Assembly (NCBI GenBank): GCA_022559985.1
Contig: JAFJTR010000007.1
Span: forward strand, 496,001-560,000
Reading direction: 5' to 3'
Source of the DNA: Parastagonospora avenae f. sp. tritici 18332-5
Lineage: Eukaryota > Ascomycota > Dothideomycetes > Pleosporales > Phaeosphaeriaceae
DNA length: 64,000 nt
The notes under the pieces were generated by a model. The model made no database searches, was not told where the DNA came from, and saw nothing but the letters and a program-made list of their open reading frames with translations. This document shows positions 8,075 to 20,099 of this stretch, piece by piece; the stretch's first letter is position 1, and each line of letters opens with the position of its first letter. The position numbers and the translations under genes are program-made.

Positions 8075-11000
8075 ATGGCGAAGAAGAAGAACAAGAAGAA
8101 CAACCAGAAGCACGCGGAGGTTGCTGCTCCACCCGAGAACCTCAAAGCGGTCAACAATACAGCGACGGAGGAGTCACCGGCCAACGAAGAGACTCAACAA
8201 CTGTCGCCCGCACCGCCACTCGAGCCACCCAGTGACGATACCCCAGTCGTCGACTCCACATCTGTACCTGACCAGAACCTCGAATCGACCCTGGATATAC
8301 CTAGCGAAGACAGGTCATCGATGCTTGCTGACGCTACTACTGATGGCGAGAAGACAGAGTCAGCCGAGACAGATCACGTGCACACCGACACTCCCGTACA
8401 AGACGCCGAGACAGTAATGGGCACTGTCGAATCACAGCCCGACCTTCCTGCAGAGGAGAATGAACCTGAAGTAGACTCTTCTGATCCGACCCCTGCAGCG
8501 GATGCAGGTGTGGACTCTGCCGACCCTGTCCCTGCAGCGGATGTGGAGGAGCCTGCTCTTGAGCCTTCAGATGATCAACAGGTCCTATCTGAGCCGATTG
8601 AATCTACTGAAGAAGTACCACCACCACCCGCACCAGATGTTGTGTTGGATGAGGAAACTCAAGTGCCGTCAGCCGAGGATGAAGAAGCTCCATCATCTTC
8701 GACGGAGGTGGACAACGCAGAGACAGAGAATCAGGCACCCGAGCTTGATGAGACAGCTGTTGAAGCGCCAGAAATTGTGGATGCGGCAGACAATGACGAA
8801 CCGGAGGGTGTCGTGACATCAACCGAGTCTGCTGAAGTAGAGGCTGAAGAACCACCTGAGTAAGTGCTTTCTTCGCCATCACTGGGTGCGTCTAACTAAT
8901 TTGTATCAATTAGACATGACCCTTCTCCAGAAGTCATCACCCAAGAGGTCCATGAGGATGATGCACTCCAACCAGAAGCACCAGAAGCACCAGAAGCACC
9001 AGAAGCACCAGAAGCACCAGAAGCACCAGAAGCACCAGAAGCACCAGAAGCACCAGAAGCACCTGCAGCTGAGTCATCTGAACCTCAGGTCAGGGATGCT
9101 GAGGAGGCAGAACCGGTTGCAGAAGAACCAGCTCAACCGACCGAGGCCCTTGCCGACGTCGAAGCACCAATTCATTCTGATGTGCCTTCATCAATAGCTG
9201 AAGAACCACCGGTGGCCGAGATGGACGAAGTCGCTCCCATGGAGGCCCCAGAACCACCACCAGCAACAGAGGACAAAACCCTCACTACTCACGAATCTGA
9301 GCCACTTGTTTCAAGAGACATTGAGTCTGTCGAAGCCGCTGACGCGGCCCCGGTTGGGGTAGAACCGCCCCTTACCGCCAAAGAAACGGCGAAACAGCGA
9401 CGCAGACGCCTTGCTGAAGAGGAACTGGAGCGTGAGGAGCAGCAGAAGCTTGATCAAGAAAGTTTCGAACAGTATCGGATCGATCAAGAACGCCTGGAAA
9501 TGGCAAGGCTCGAGCAGAAGAGACTCGAAAGGGAGAAGATGAGACAGGAGAGACTCGAGAAGGAGCGGATCGAGCAAGAAAGGCTCGAGGAAGAGAAACG
9601 ACAACAAGAAAAGCTTGAGCAAGAAAAGCTTGAAGCAGAAAGGCTTGAACAGGATAGACTTGAGGCTGAACGACTTGAGAAGGAAAAGATCGAATCCGAG
9701 AAACTCGAGGCGGAGAATCTGGAGAGGATAAGAGCTGAACAAGAGAGGCTCGTGAACGAGAGAATTGAACAGGATCGCCTGGAGCAAGAACGACTTGACG
9801 AGCAGCGCCGCAAAGATCAAGAACTCGAGAAGCAGAAACTCGAGCAAGAGGCGGCCGCTGCTGCTGCGGCTGCAGCAGAAGAGGCCCGGAACATGATTCT
9901 CCAAGCCCAGGCTGAAGCAAGCCAGAAAGCTCTGGAACAAGAGAGTCTCAACTCGGTATCTGCAGAGAATGCTGCAAGAGAAGTCGGTGAAGAGCCTACT
10001 ACATACTCTCCAGCCCCTTCTGCTACACAGGCCAAGGAAGTACTTAAAGCTGTCCCTGAGCCAGCACAGCTGTCAACTCCACCCCCAGACGGCTTTCCGC
10101 AGCCACCTGTACCTGCCAGCGGTATGCGAACCAGCAACCCGGGCAGCCGCTTGCCAACGCCTGCTGCATCGGTGGGGCGTACTAGTTCGCCTCGTTCTGT
10201 CGCAACTGATGCATCCAAAAGCAGGGCGCATGCATCGGAACATCCGCCGTCTCAAATTCACCCCACACAGAGATCTGAAGATCTTGATCATGGAGTTCCA
10301 AGGAGACATGCATCGAATTCGCCAGCCTTGCCAGCGCCAAGACCGCAAGCTGTGAGCCAAATCATAGAAGATAACAGGCCGCCAGCACCGAGCCCGCCAG
10401 TCGGCAGATTACGTGCACGACATGCCCCTGCTTTCGAAGATACTGAAGATGATTCTGACTCTGCGATGGTTCGATCTAGTAGACGTCAGTTTCGAGGCGT
10501 CGGAGGCGGTGAGGACTATGACAGACCAAGTGGGTCCTACCCACAACCGCCAACGCATCACCGATTCGCCTCGAGGGTGCCAGCCGAGCAATCATATCCA
10601 AATCCTCCACCGCCTCAACACCCCCCTGGCTATCATCCCTACTATCCGCCTGCAGCCCCGCCCCAGTACCAAAATCACAATTACCGTGTGAGTCAGTCGG
10701 GCTACCCGCCTCCTCCCAACACTTACGGCCCTTCGCCGCACTCTTCCTCTTCACCCTATACGGAGCCATGGAACTACCCACCAGGCTACCGTCATGATAG
10801 CCCATCCCAGCGCCACGATACCCTTGTCACTAGGGACTATCCTTTAGGAATCGACACGCGAGGTGGTTTTGGGGACGATCCAGGTGACGTCTTTTCACGA
10901 ATTGCACAAGCCATCCCTGACCTACACGTCTTGCTTGCTCGATACAAAGAAACGCATGGCCAGCTTAGCGTGAGAGAAGAATTGCTTCGCAGGTCTACTA

Positions 11001-14000
11001 TCGAACAAGAGCAGCGTTTGAAGGTGAAGGACGATGAGATTGCAGGCTTGAAGGAGCAAATTCGCAACTTAGAACACAAGTATTCGACTGAAACCAGCCG
11101 CCTACGCGCCAACTTGGACGAACAGACGCGAGATCTTCAGGACCAACGCTTTGAGACAGAGCGATTCAGGAAGGAGGCTCAAGAGACGAAGATTGCACTT
11201 GAGGCAGCGATGAAGTCTTGGGAAGCCAAGTACAAAGAGCTAGCAGAGGCGCACGCGGTACTTTCCAGGACGGCAGCGGAAGAGAAGGCAAACTTCGAAG
11301 AGTGGAGGTCGAGTTTGACAACCCGTACCGATGCAGAGAAGATCGCCCTCGCAATCCAGTTCGATAAGAGATTGAAGGAAGCTGATGTGCTTGCCGAAGA
11401 TCAGAGGCAAGAGGCGGCCGCAGCATTTGCCAATGAAAGGGATGAGTTGATAGCAGATCATGAGAGAAGACAGGCTGAACTTCAAGAGAGCTTCGACCAG
11501 TTGCGTACTGAGCTTGAGGCCAAGCTCAGTATTGCACATCAAGCTCACGAGGATGCTCTTAGGCATGAGCGCGAGAGCCGCGATATGTGGCATGCCGAGC
11601 GTGAGGCGCTCATGATGTCTCATCGGGATGATCGTGAGAGCATACGGAGGAGTTGGGACGAGCAGCGTGATGCCCTAGAAGCTCAGTACAAGAAGAGCAA
11701 AGACGAGTCTGACCAGGCTTGGATCGAGCTCCACGCTGATGCCTCCAAAAGGGCAGAGGAAGAGAACGCGAAGGTCAATCAGCTCATCAAAGAGAAGGAA
11801 GACCTGCAGAAGAGGTACAATTCGCTCAAGGCCGAGAGCGAGCAAGAGAAAGCGATCATCAAGAGCGTCGCAAACAATCTTGAGTCTGAGAAGTCCAGAT
11901 TGGAGAAGCTCATGGAGTGCTACGGCGACATTGCTGAGATTAAAAGCAAGGGTGATACATACTAGTAAGTACACTTGGATTTCTCCTGCTTCTTCTCGCC
12001 GCATCGCCTTTGCGGATATTGTATGTTGGCTTCAAGGCATATTAAGGCCTGAAGACTGTCCATGTTCTCGCCAGAGAACTTGACAATCATTTTGGGACTG
12101 CGCTTTCGTTCGGGACTCGCTATCCTGCTATACTAGCATGTGCTCGCGCTTAATGCAATTTGTCGTTTTGTTACAACTCCTTCGCGTCCCCTCGCCCTCT
12201 TTGCCGCGTTGTGCACCTGATCTTTTGCTAATCGGCATGTGCAGCTTGGTCTCGTTCTCTCAACTGCAAAAGCAGATCATCGACCTCGCCACCACCCATT
12301 TCGTGCATCTACCCGTACGTCCACCGCCAGAAGACCTGGCCCAGGTACCATCGAATCTGCCATCCTTCCTTGGAGACACAATCGCATCGAGGTATGTTTA
12401 CATGGGACTTTGACCACATGGCAGAGATACCTAACCATCTAATAGACAGGTCCGATCCGCTTACATAGCGCATACTGTATCGAAACTGATCACGTACCGT
12501 GTCTTCGGCCCCTTCTTGTTCAGTCTTGGTCGTCGCTACGACAAGGCGGATTCGCTATTCCTCTCCATGAGTCACCACATCCGCGACAAGAGCACACGTA
12601 AAGAAGCAATCTGGCGCCAACAGACCTTACTCGCAGCCTTCACCAGCAGCGGCGCCAAGCAGCGCATCAACACAGCTGCAGGCACCGTCGTTGAAGAAAT
12701 CGTAAGCGCGATCAAGCACTTCGCCGATCCAAGGGAAGAAGAAGGCATCAAGATCGCCGTGAAAAGGATTGTGAAGCTTGCAGCCGAGACCTGGCGATTT
12801 GCACGCCTCGAGCGCGAGATGATCAACGCCACAATGCCTGCGATTTCAGACGAAGAGCACCAGTTCACCGGACCAGAATTCTGGCCCTCTTATGATCCCT
12901 ACAAACCCGAAGGGACGCTCATAGGTTCGCTAGTCGACCACCCAACATCAGCTGACGAGAAGCCTCAACTCCTCTTGAGGCTTTTCCCCGTCATCTGGCG
13001 CGAGCAGAAACACGAGAATTTCCACGCCAACGGCGAGAAGCCCGATGAAGGGTGCATATTCCATCACGGGCTAGCCCTATATGAGGACGCTGAACCCGTC
13101 GTTCAGAGAATGGACGAACTTAAATCTGCCGGTTTGCCCTCCTATACTACTACTGCGTCTCCGACGATTGCTGAAAATGGCAAGTTTCCCCCACCTATCG
13201 TCCCGCCGCCTCGAGAGACTCCTCCGAATCCCCCAGCAACGGCTGAGAAAAGCGATCGATCGGCCACACGAACCGTCCCTCCCTCGCCTATCGAGTACGT
13301 TGAGAAGTCCGAGGAAAGACAAAAGACACCTCCACCTCCACCGTCATCAATACCATCATTTGACGAGGCACCGCCCTCAACATTTGTCAAGGCTTATCAG
13401 CGTCCTCCTCCGGGACCGATTGACTTCGCGTCACCTAGAGACCTGATCGGGCTTCCGCCGCCAGTAGAGAGTGTCTTCACTTCTCACTCTGCGACGCCAA
13501 AGAAGACATCCGTGGCGCCACGTGCGCCCACAAACATGGAATCAGCATCCACGAGATCTGTACCTCGTGAGTCTAGTATGGCTCCACCTCCACCACCCTC
13601 TGTGCCACCACCGCCACCACCGGTGTCTGATCGCATGAGAGAGCCTCGTCCAACAACCTCCGTAGAAAGTGCCATTCTTCCTGACTCTTTTCCCGAGCCA
13701 TCGCCGAGCGACAAACCGCCGACACCACCGCATTCTCGATCTGGCACACCTGAGGAACGACCGATTTCACCGCTCTTTGAGGCCGTCGACGAAATTGAGT
13801 CGTTGCAAAGTCACCAGTCTCGCCCGTCATCGAAGTCCTTGTCGCGTCGTCGATCCACCCACAGCCGTCGCTCGAAGGAGTCAAAGGATTTGAAAGATGA
13901 AATGCCTAATGTCGAACCTGCGACTGACCGTCATGAGACTAGTCGTCGCACGAGTGGCTATGCTCTTAGCACCAAAAGCGCTAAGACCGTCGACAGTGAT

Positions 14001-14579
14001 CGTACCGACCGCACCTCGCGCAGCGAGAAGACAAACAAGACGGATAAGAGCGAGCGTGACGCTAAGAGTCGCTACATGTGTGAAAGCCGTAGCGCTGCGA
14101 TCAAGGCCCTCTATCCGGACAGTCCACTAGCAGGCCAGAGCGGCAGCGGAAGCACAAAGGGTTCAGTCTCGAGCTCGAAGAAGAAAGATCGTGACTCGAA
14201 AGAGTTGAAGCATAAGAAGAGCATTGCCGATCACACGACTTTTATCTCCGAGAACACCTGGGACACTACTTCAGAAGTGACCAACGCTGAGGCACCCAGC
14301 CCCAAGAAGAAAGACCGCAACTCGAAAGAGCTGAGGCGCAAAAAGAGTATCGCGGATAACACAACTTTTGTTTCTGTGGGCACCTGGGACACCAACACCG
14401 AAATTACCAACAAGGAACCAGCCCCGAGCCCTAGGAAGAGAGAGCCCAACACGAAAGAGTTGAGGCGCAAGAGGAGCATCGCCGATAACACGACATTCGT
14501 CTCTGTTGGTACATGGGATACCAATTCAGAAGTGACGAGTTTGGCGGCAGAGAAAAATACCCACATATCTTCTTTCTGA
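8075..14579 (+). CDS. 2038-residue coiled-coil, repeat-rich protein of unknown function
   Basis: Four exons (8075-8859, 8914-11964, 12245-12391, 12446-14579) join in frame; the introns are 54, 280 and 54 bp. The exon 2/3 join reads GDTYYLVSFSQLQKQIIDL and the exon 3/4 join SRQVRSAYIAHTVSKL, so the downstream 687-residue frame is not a separate gene. Layout: Lys-rich start; acidic Glu/Pro/Ala region with ten EAP repeats (about 281-311); a long Glu/Arg/Lys/Leu helix of ERLEQ-like pentads (about 417-587); a Pro-rich linker; a second coiled coil (about 934-1270); and a globular part (about 1279-1500) containing RVFGPFLFSLGRRYDKAD. Then follow Pro-rich and Ser-rich segments and three 42-43-residue C-terminal repeats. 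Similar architecture exists in other ascomycetes as uncharacterised protein, from memory. A scaffold or cytoskeleton-linked role is only a guess. Confidence 0.85.
8972..9061 (+). repeat. Perfect 9-bp minisatellite, 10 copies, encoding (EAP)n
   Basis: The unit ccagaagca is repeated ten times without a mismatch, inside exon 2 of the coiled-coil gene. The 9-bp unit keeps frame, so copy-number change would lengthen or shorten the EAP tract in three-residue steps. Confidence 0.95.
14178..14560 (+). repeat. Three coding repeats of 42-43 codons
   Basis: Repeats start at 14178, 14304 and 14433. Each contains a basic K/R-K-D/E-x-x-[ST]-KEL motif, then KSIAD or RSIAD, TTF and a TWDT core, with Pro-rich linkers. 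Repeats 2 and 3 are closer to each other (both contain ADNTTFVSVGTWDTN), suggesting a recent duplication. Confidence 0.9.
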
Positions 14580-15177
14580 GCATGGATTACTAGCGACACC
14601 AGTCTTACGCCAGATTGCCTTTGGTTTGGTCTACGGGCGTCTCTGGCTTCAAGTTCCTTAAAGGTCTATTCCTTTTCCTTTACGTCACTATAGCGTTGTT
14701 TCATGCGGCATTGAAGGAGTTCCACATCCACGAAGAATGATGCATACGTATCACGGATGCATGCATTGAGGCTCATAGCATTATAATGAGCATGACGTTG
14801 ACGATGTTATTAGTGTTTGTAGTCGTTTGCTTTTTTCTTTTCCGGCATTATCGCCAAATGTACGATAGATATACACGTCCAATAACAAATCTTGCTTCCG
14901 TCACAACATCATGATTGTGCGTGATTAGTCCGCCTCTTGATTTGAACAAAAAGCGGGATATAGGTAATGTGGCAAGACTGCGACAATGCTCTAAAAACCA
15001 AAACAAAATCTTTCGAGAAAGCTGCGAATCACTTTGGGAAATCTTTTCAACTTTTGTGAAGATGTATGCAAGTAGAACTCTCATACCAGACTGGGGCTAC
15101 GGGTTTACATGTGAGATTCTGAAGTTACCAATCTCACTTTTTCTGCAACTTGAGAGCTTGCTACAAAAGAAGTTCGG
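14580..15177. other. Convergent 3' ends of the coiled-coil gene and the thiolase gene
   Basis: T-rich and A-rich terminator-like sequence on both strands. No coding exon was recognised; the short frames have no motifs. Confidence 0.45.
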
Positions 15178-16904
15178 CTACAACTTCGCAGGCTTACCGA
15201 AAGCAAAAAGGCCTCGTCCCTTCTTCTTCTCGTCCTGCCACACCCATCCACTCTTCCCTATAATCTCAGCCTGACCACCAGCCATCTGCCTTAGCGTCGC
15301 TTCATCTCCATGGTTCGCTAAGAACCGCTTGTTGTTGCTCGTCAATCTCCCCACAATGTGTCCTCGCCCCGGGCTTCCATCGCGATTGAACTCAACAGTA
15401 TACGTCTCAACAACCGCCTCACCCTCTGCAACTTTAGCAATTTCCGGCACCTCGACGTCTTGCAGTTTCTCTGGCAACGGGTTCTCCAGCGGATACGCGC
15501 CTTCTTTGCGTGGCTCCTTGCTCAGTACATTGACGTACTGGTAGCTGAGTACGCCGCCGTTCGACAGCACGAGTCCCTTCCTACCCTTGCCAGCTCGCAA
15601 TTGTCGCGTCATTTCCGTGATTGCATGCATGCTGTAATTATTGCCCGCACCGCCGAAACTAGTCAATCCACCGAGCAGCGTCAACGGCTTTTCTCCGCCT
15701 GTGATCGGCATGCCAAGGTGTGTCGCGGCAACTTTCGGTACGATGGGGAAGCATGAGTATATGTCGATGAGATCGAGCTCAGACTTGGCGGTGTTGGAGA
15801 CGGTCAGGGCAGAGTCGATGGATCGCGAGATACTAGGCGATGTGTGGAAGTTTGGTCGCAGCCAGAATTCGGACGAATCTTGTGTTCCTGCACCGCCGAG
15901 CGGGTAGATCCATTTTGAAGACGGAATGTTGAGGGCTTTGGCGACAGTGGTGGATGTCAGGATGATAGCTGAGGCGAGATTGACGGTGTTGAAGGCGTTC
16001 ATGAGAAGCGGATCTCAATTCAGTCAGCTGTATTCTGTGTGATGTACTTGAGTGCTTACATGGGTAACAAATCATTCGATTCTTAGGTCCAATCTTGCCG
16101 ATCACATCTTCAGCACTGCTCTTTCCCTGATTCCACGCGTACTCGTTCTTTGCGGCTACTTTTGAGAAGTCCGCATACAGTTTCGCGCTCTCTTGATGAT
16201 TCGCTTTTAGGCTCTGGCCATGATGCGCGCGGAACGCATTTTCGTATAATGGATAAACGTGTATTGGTGCACCAATCTGGTGAATGGCTCCAAGATCTGT
16301 GGCTTGGTGAGTGCTGGATGCATTGTAATAAGGGAGGGTATGGTACTGTTTCCGAGATCCGTGCTCGTGGGGGAGAAGACTGAGTCCACCGCTTGCGCAG
16401 GAGGTGTCCAGCCAGGTGGTGGCAGCTTCTTTGCAGCTGCGCATGCAGATACTAGACAATGTTAGTGTCCCAGAGATGCAGACATAGGCTCCCTACCACC
16501 CGTGGTAGGTAGTTGTGAAAAGACGCACGTGATGCCAAAGCTTCTCCTCCAGTAACGATCGCAACCTTGCAGTCCCCTTTGGCTATCCTCTTCGCCGCTT
16601 GATCAAACAGTTTCCCGGGCTTGTCGCCGCCATGTTCAGAATATCTCTTCCACTTGATGCTTTTGTCAACTCGCAGTTTCTCCGCCAACAATCCTGGTAA
16701 ATCAGGGTATGGCCATGTCCACGTTTGTACGACATCAATGCTATCGATCATAGATTTGAGATCTGAGCCGGCAGATGGTGATGCGTCAATAAGCGCACTT
16801 GCGATGGCTTCTAGCATCAATGTCGCAGGCTCCTTCGCGTCGGCGACCGCGGTAGAGCGGTTCTTGATGTCCCCAACGCCGATGATCACAGGTGTCTCTG
16901 CCAT
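15178..16904 (-). CDS. SCP2-thiolase-like enzyme with peroxisomal C-terminus
   Basis: Four exons (16529-16904, 16347-16451, 16060-16296, 15178-16013) give 517 residues; the introns are 77, 50 and 46 bp. The second donor is the weaker GTACCA. The start is MAETPVIIGVGDIKNRS, the N-terminal strand of thiolase-like proteins. Later landmarks are VTGGEALAS, IGAPIHVYPLYENAFRAHHGQS, KNRMICYPYPLLMNAFNTVNLA and WIYPLGGAG. The last part (VETYTVEFNRDGSPGRGHIV) matches the extra C-terminal domain of type 1 thiolase-like proteins. The protein ends AKL, a canonical PTS1 peroxisomal signal. The family handles acyl-CoA condensation or cleavage; substrate and activity are unknown. Confidence 0.85.
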
Positions 16905-17511
16905 GATGCTTTCTGAGTCTCGAGGGTGTAAGGAGATTATGGAAACGTCAAGATAGCGCAGGAAAGATCACATCCGTACATAAGTCAGTCTGGTCAGAGA
17001 GTCATGATCGGCGTGAGCACTGTGATTGTGCCGAGGTACGACGGACGGCGTAACCTGGAAGACAACGGCGTGCCCACTGGGTCAATCCTGGAATCGGCAG
17101 GCATCACCAACTTCACTCATCCTCAGACATGGTGTCGCGCAACAAGAGATTGCCATTGCCATGCGTACTACACGTCTACTCTATTCGCCTGCTTGTTGCT
17201 CCTTGGAAGAGATGAAGCACAATTCCGCCGCCGTAGCGATGCAGATATGGTTGGCACCAGACGCAGGGTCTGATTGAAGCAGACAGGTACAGGATAATGA
17301 GCACTTGCAGTCCCACAGGCTGTCAACTATGATGGAAATTGAACGATAACATGCAATAGCCTGAAGCTTTACGAAGTATTGTTATTCTTCGATGACGCTG
17401 TTATGCAAGCTTGACTCCTGCTTTAGCACACCCAGAAAGTACAGCCGACGACCACCTCACACCTGAACTCCTGTGCATACTTTTACGACTGCCAATGCCG
17501 CCCATGCTTTC
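16905..17511. promoter_or_regulatory. Promoter of the thiolase-like gene and 3' flank of the F-box-like gene
   Basis: About 600 bp with no gene recognised. Short plus-strand frames at 17004-17277 lack motifs and overlap in two frames. Confidence 0.35.
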
Positions 17512-19174
17512 TCAGAATGGCAACTGATAGGCGTACCAATCCAGTGCATCTTCCGCGCAAGGATCCGCTGGTCGAAGAGTCAAACGCATGCTCTCGAGTA
17601 CTTCGCTCATGAGCTCATCAACATCTCGGCTTTCGAACTCGAATTTCATGCCACAAAACCCAACGCAAATAACATGGACCCAGTCGTCGTCATCTTCGTC
17701 GTCTCCTAACAGCTCCTCCATGTTCATCAAGTCATGACTGAACGGTGTTGACCACTCAACTCGCAGAAGTTGTTCGCTGATTTGATCAAGAATCAATGTT
17801 CGTAGCCCTGGCGAAGTGCGCAACGGGTCCAGTGCGGCCGTCCACGAACCGTCAAGGTAGCAGTTGTCGATCTCCAAATGGAGAATAGAACGCTTGTGCC
17901 TGCTTAGAAATTCCTGTAAGGTCTCGGAATCCATGACGAAGCCGGAGAGTCTGAGTTCCGAGAGCTTAGAGTACTCCAAATCGGCGATGGCGAGCCAGAC
18001 CCCGAAAGCATTGCCCATGCGTGGCCAATCCTGCTGGACAGTCCGTTTGTCGAGTCCGAGATCCAGATGCTCCAGATTATGGCACTTCGAAAGCATAGCC
18101 GATAAAGTCCCTAGCATTACACTCGTCCCCGTCTCGTAAGCGGGTGCTGAATCATTAGCAGAGCGAAGTAGATTGCGAGCAAACAGAAGTGAGTAGCGTA
18201 CTCATTGGGTTATGCAGCGCGAGTGCGAGAGTGGTCATATTCTCCAAGTAGGACAGAGGTCGAGCTTTGATCAGGTAGAAACAGGTCAGATCGGGTTGCA
18301 TGCCTTGGAACGTGCCCCAGTCTGCCATGTCCATGTACAAGCATTCTAGCCTGATTCTCGATAGTATTGTGGCATTGAAGATGATTGCTGCTGGATTTAC
18401 GACCTTGTCACACTCAGATTGCTGGCTATCATCCCAGTGAGTCGTGACTAGACTAGGGCCCAAGACGACGCTTGTTACGCCCAATCGCCTCAGTGCAGCT
18501 GCGATTATAGAAGTATTGATCGGGTGACATCGGAGTAAGTCTCGAACCTCCGGTAGTTCTGCTGCCAATTTGAGCCTGCGCTCGTATCGCGGATGTCCAT
18601 AGTAGGAATATCTGTTCCAGTTGGGATATGGTGCGACAAAAGTCACCGAACTCATACGTGATCGAATTCCCTCGTGGTACGACATCTCTAAAAGCGACAA
18701 TATGCTTCCATCGGTGAAGCTTAAAGCGTGAGTTTCGAAATAGGCGTTGAACGTGAAATCAGTCTTTGCACGGATCGTTCGGGATGTTTCCCGGAACTCT
18801 ATCAAGCCAAAGAACCCAGGGCAAGACGTGAACTCGGGAAGCATGAGGTCTCCTTCGAAAGTCGGATATCGGCGAACGAGGTAGGAAGCGATGTGCTGGA
18901 GGAGCTCCGTAGGTAACCTCTCGATCGTCGACAAAGAGTGCAGGTTCTCCGTTTGCGATAGCCGTGCGACGCTTGCTGATGAACGTTCGGTTTGGGAAGA
19001 TAGGCGGGTGATTTTGCGAGGCAAGACTGGAGCTACATTCTCATCAAGATGCGAGTGAGTGGTCGGGTCATCTCGAACGCCTGCCAATTCGGCTTCAGCC
19101 TGCGGACGGCGTCTCAATCTCAGTCTTGAACGACGAGAACGGTAAAGGTGCGTCAGCGAGCTGCGTAACCCCAT
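17512..19174 (-). CDS. F-box-like protein with leucine-rich C-terminus
   Basis: Two exons (18202-19174, 17512-18146) with a 55-bp intron (GTACGC donor, TCAG acceptor) give 535 residues. The N-terminus is Arg-rich. An F-box-like motif (LSTIERLPTELLQHIASYLV) lies at about residues 81-100. The remainder has scattered leucine-rich segments (CHNLEHLDLGLD, LSELRLSG, LHLEIDNCYLDG) of the kind seen in large fungal F-box families. F-box proteins usually recruit substrates to an SCF ubiquitin ligase through Skp1; here that is inferred from the motif alone. An acidic patch (GDDEDDDD) lies near the C-terminus. Confidence 0.75.
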
Positions 19175-19631
19175 GTTGAAGCGGAGATTTTGTCGTTAGT
19201 TACTGTCAGGGAGTGGCTAGAAATAGTGCGTCAAAGATTTGAGGTGAAGGTGAGGATGCCAAGCTGGTGGAGACATGTTCGACATTCACCTCTGAAGTAC
19301 AATACTCAAGCTCACTGAAGCGGTATTTGGCGCCGCACCTCTCGCCAAAGCGTTCAATGTCTCAGTGATACGTTTGAAAAAGGGTCAGGGCACGACGGAT
19401 GTTCAGAAAATGATAGAATGGTCACTGCATCATCTTGACTGTTATTCGACAGCCTGAAGACGACATAAGTCCTATGAACAGTCATTGCTATACCAGCTGG
19501 AACGTTTATTCTCTATTGCTTAGTCATGTGTGGCTTACATGTGCGATTCGACTTTTTTAGACTGATCGTATGTAACTACAATTGTGATAAGGGTCATTTC
19601 CAAGTTACTGTGTAGGCAGCTTCCACCACTT
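19175..19631. promoter_or_regulatory. Promoter of the F-box-like gene and 3' flank of the secreted protein gene
   Basis: 457 bp with no coding exon seen. The right part belongs upstream of the minus-strand F-box-like gene, the left part downstream of it on the other neighbour's side. Confidence 0.3.
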
Positions 19632-20099
19632 CTACCACATCTGGTCGTGAATCAGGTTCCAATACGCAGACTTCATGCATCCCATGGCTCCCTGACATAT
19701 CTCCATAGATAGGAACTGGGCAACATTTCCCTGTACCATGACGTTTCCGCTGACCCGCCAATTGCTCGTACCGCCCTCGCCTCCGATGGCGAGGCGTCCT
19801 TTACCCTGGAATACAACAATCCTGAAGCTGCCTCCGCGGCCCATTGGCCTCAGTTCTGTGTCCAGTATATGGTCGAAATTGTGGTCTTCTGGAATATGCA
19901 TGTTCCACACAGCGACGTTGACTTTGATTCCGTTCTGTTCGTATGCAGAGCGCGCTGTTTCTTCCAGGAAGGCAATTTCGCGAGCCCGGCCAATCTGATC
20001 TAGATCGAAAGCAATTTTGTCGAAGAAGCCGGTGGCGGTCGTGGTTGTCTGAGTTAGAAAGCCTGTGAGTGCCGTGGTGAGGAGTGTTAAAGCGACCAT
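19632..20099 (-). CDS. Small secreted protein of unknown function
   Basis: Single exon, 155 residues from the ATG at 20097-20099; another in-frame ATG four codons upstream (20111) would only add MQTI. The signal peptide (MVALTLLTTALTGFLTQ) is followed by a Thr-rich linker. The mature domain contains NGIKVNVAVWNMHIPEDHNF, FRIVVFQGKGRLAIGGEGG, NWRVSGNV and a C-terminal part with two cysteines (ICQGAMGC). The evenly spaced beta-like stretches and Gly-rich turn suggest a compact beta fold. I do not recognise a named family. Similar small secreted proteins occur in plant-associated Dothideomycetes, so an extracellular role is likely but unspecified. Confidence 0.65.
   Translation of the reverse strand: MVALTLLTTALTGFLTQTTTTATGFFDKIAFDLDQIGRAREIAFLEETARSAYEQNGIKVNVAVWNMHIPEDHNFDHILDTELRPMGRGGSFRIVVFQGKGRLAIGGEGGTSNWRVSGNVMVQGNVAQFLSMEICQGAMGCMKSAYWNLIHDQMW

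Noticed and set aside
8886..9197. Plus-strand frame with KHQ repeats
   Set aside because: It is the 9-bp minisatellite read in a wrong frame; the spliced frame gives EAP repeats continuous with both flanks.
9311..9940. Minus-strand Leu/Phe/Ser-rich frames opposite the coiled-coil gene
   Set aside because: These are the reverse translation of the Glu/Arg/Leu-rich repeat region and have repeat-derived composition only.
12516..14579. Separate gene starting at the ATG at 12516
   Set aside because: Two introns join it in frame to the upstream coiled-coil exons, and the sequence just upstream of 12516 is conserved-looking protein (VRSAYIAHTVSKLITYRVF).
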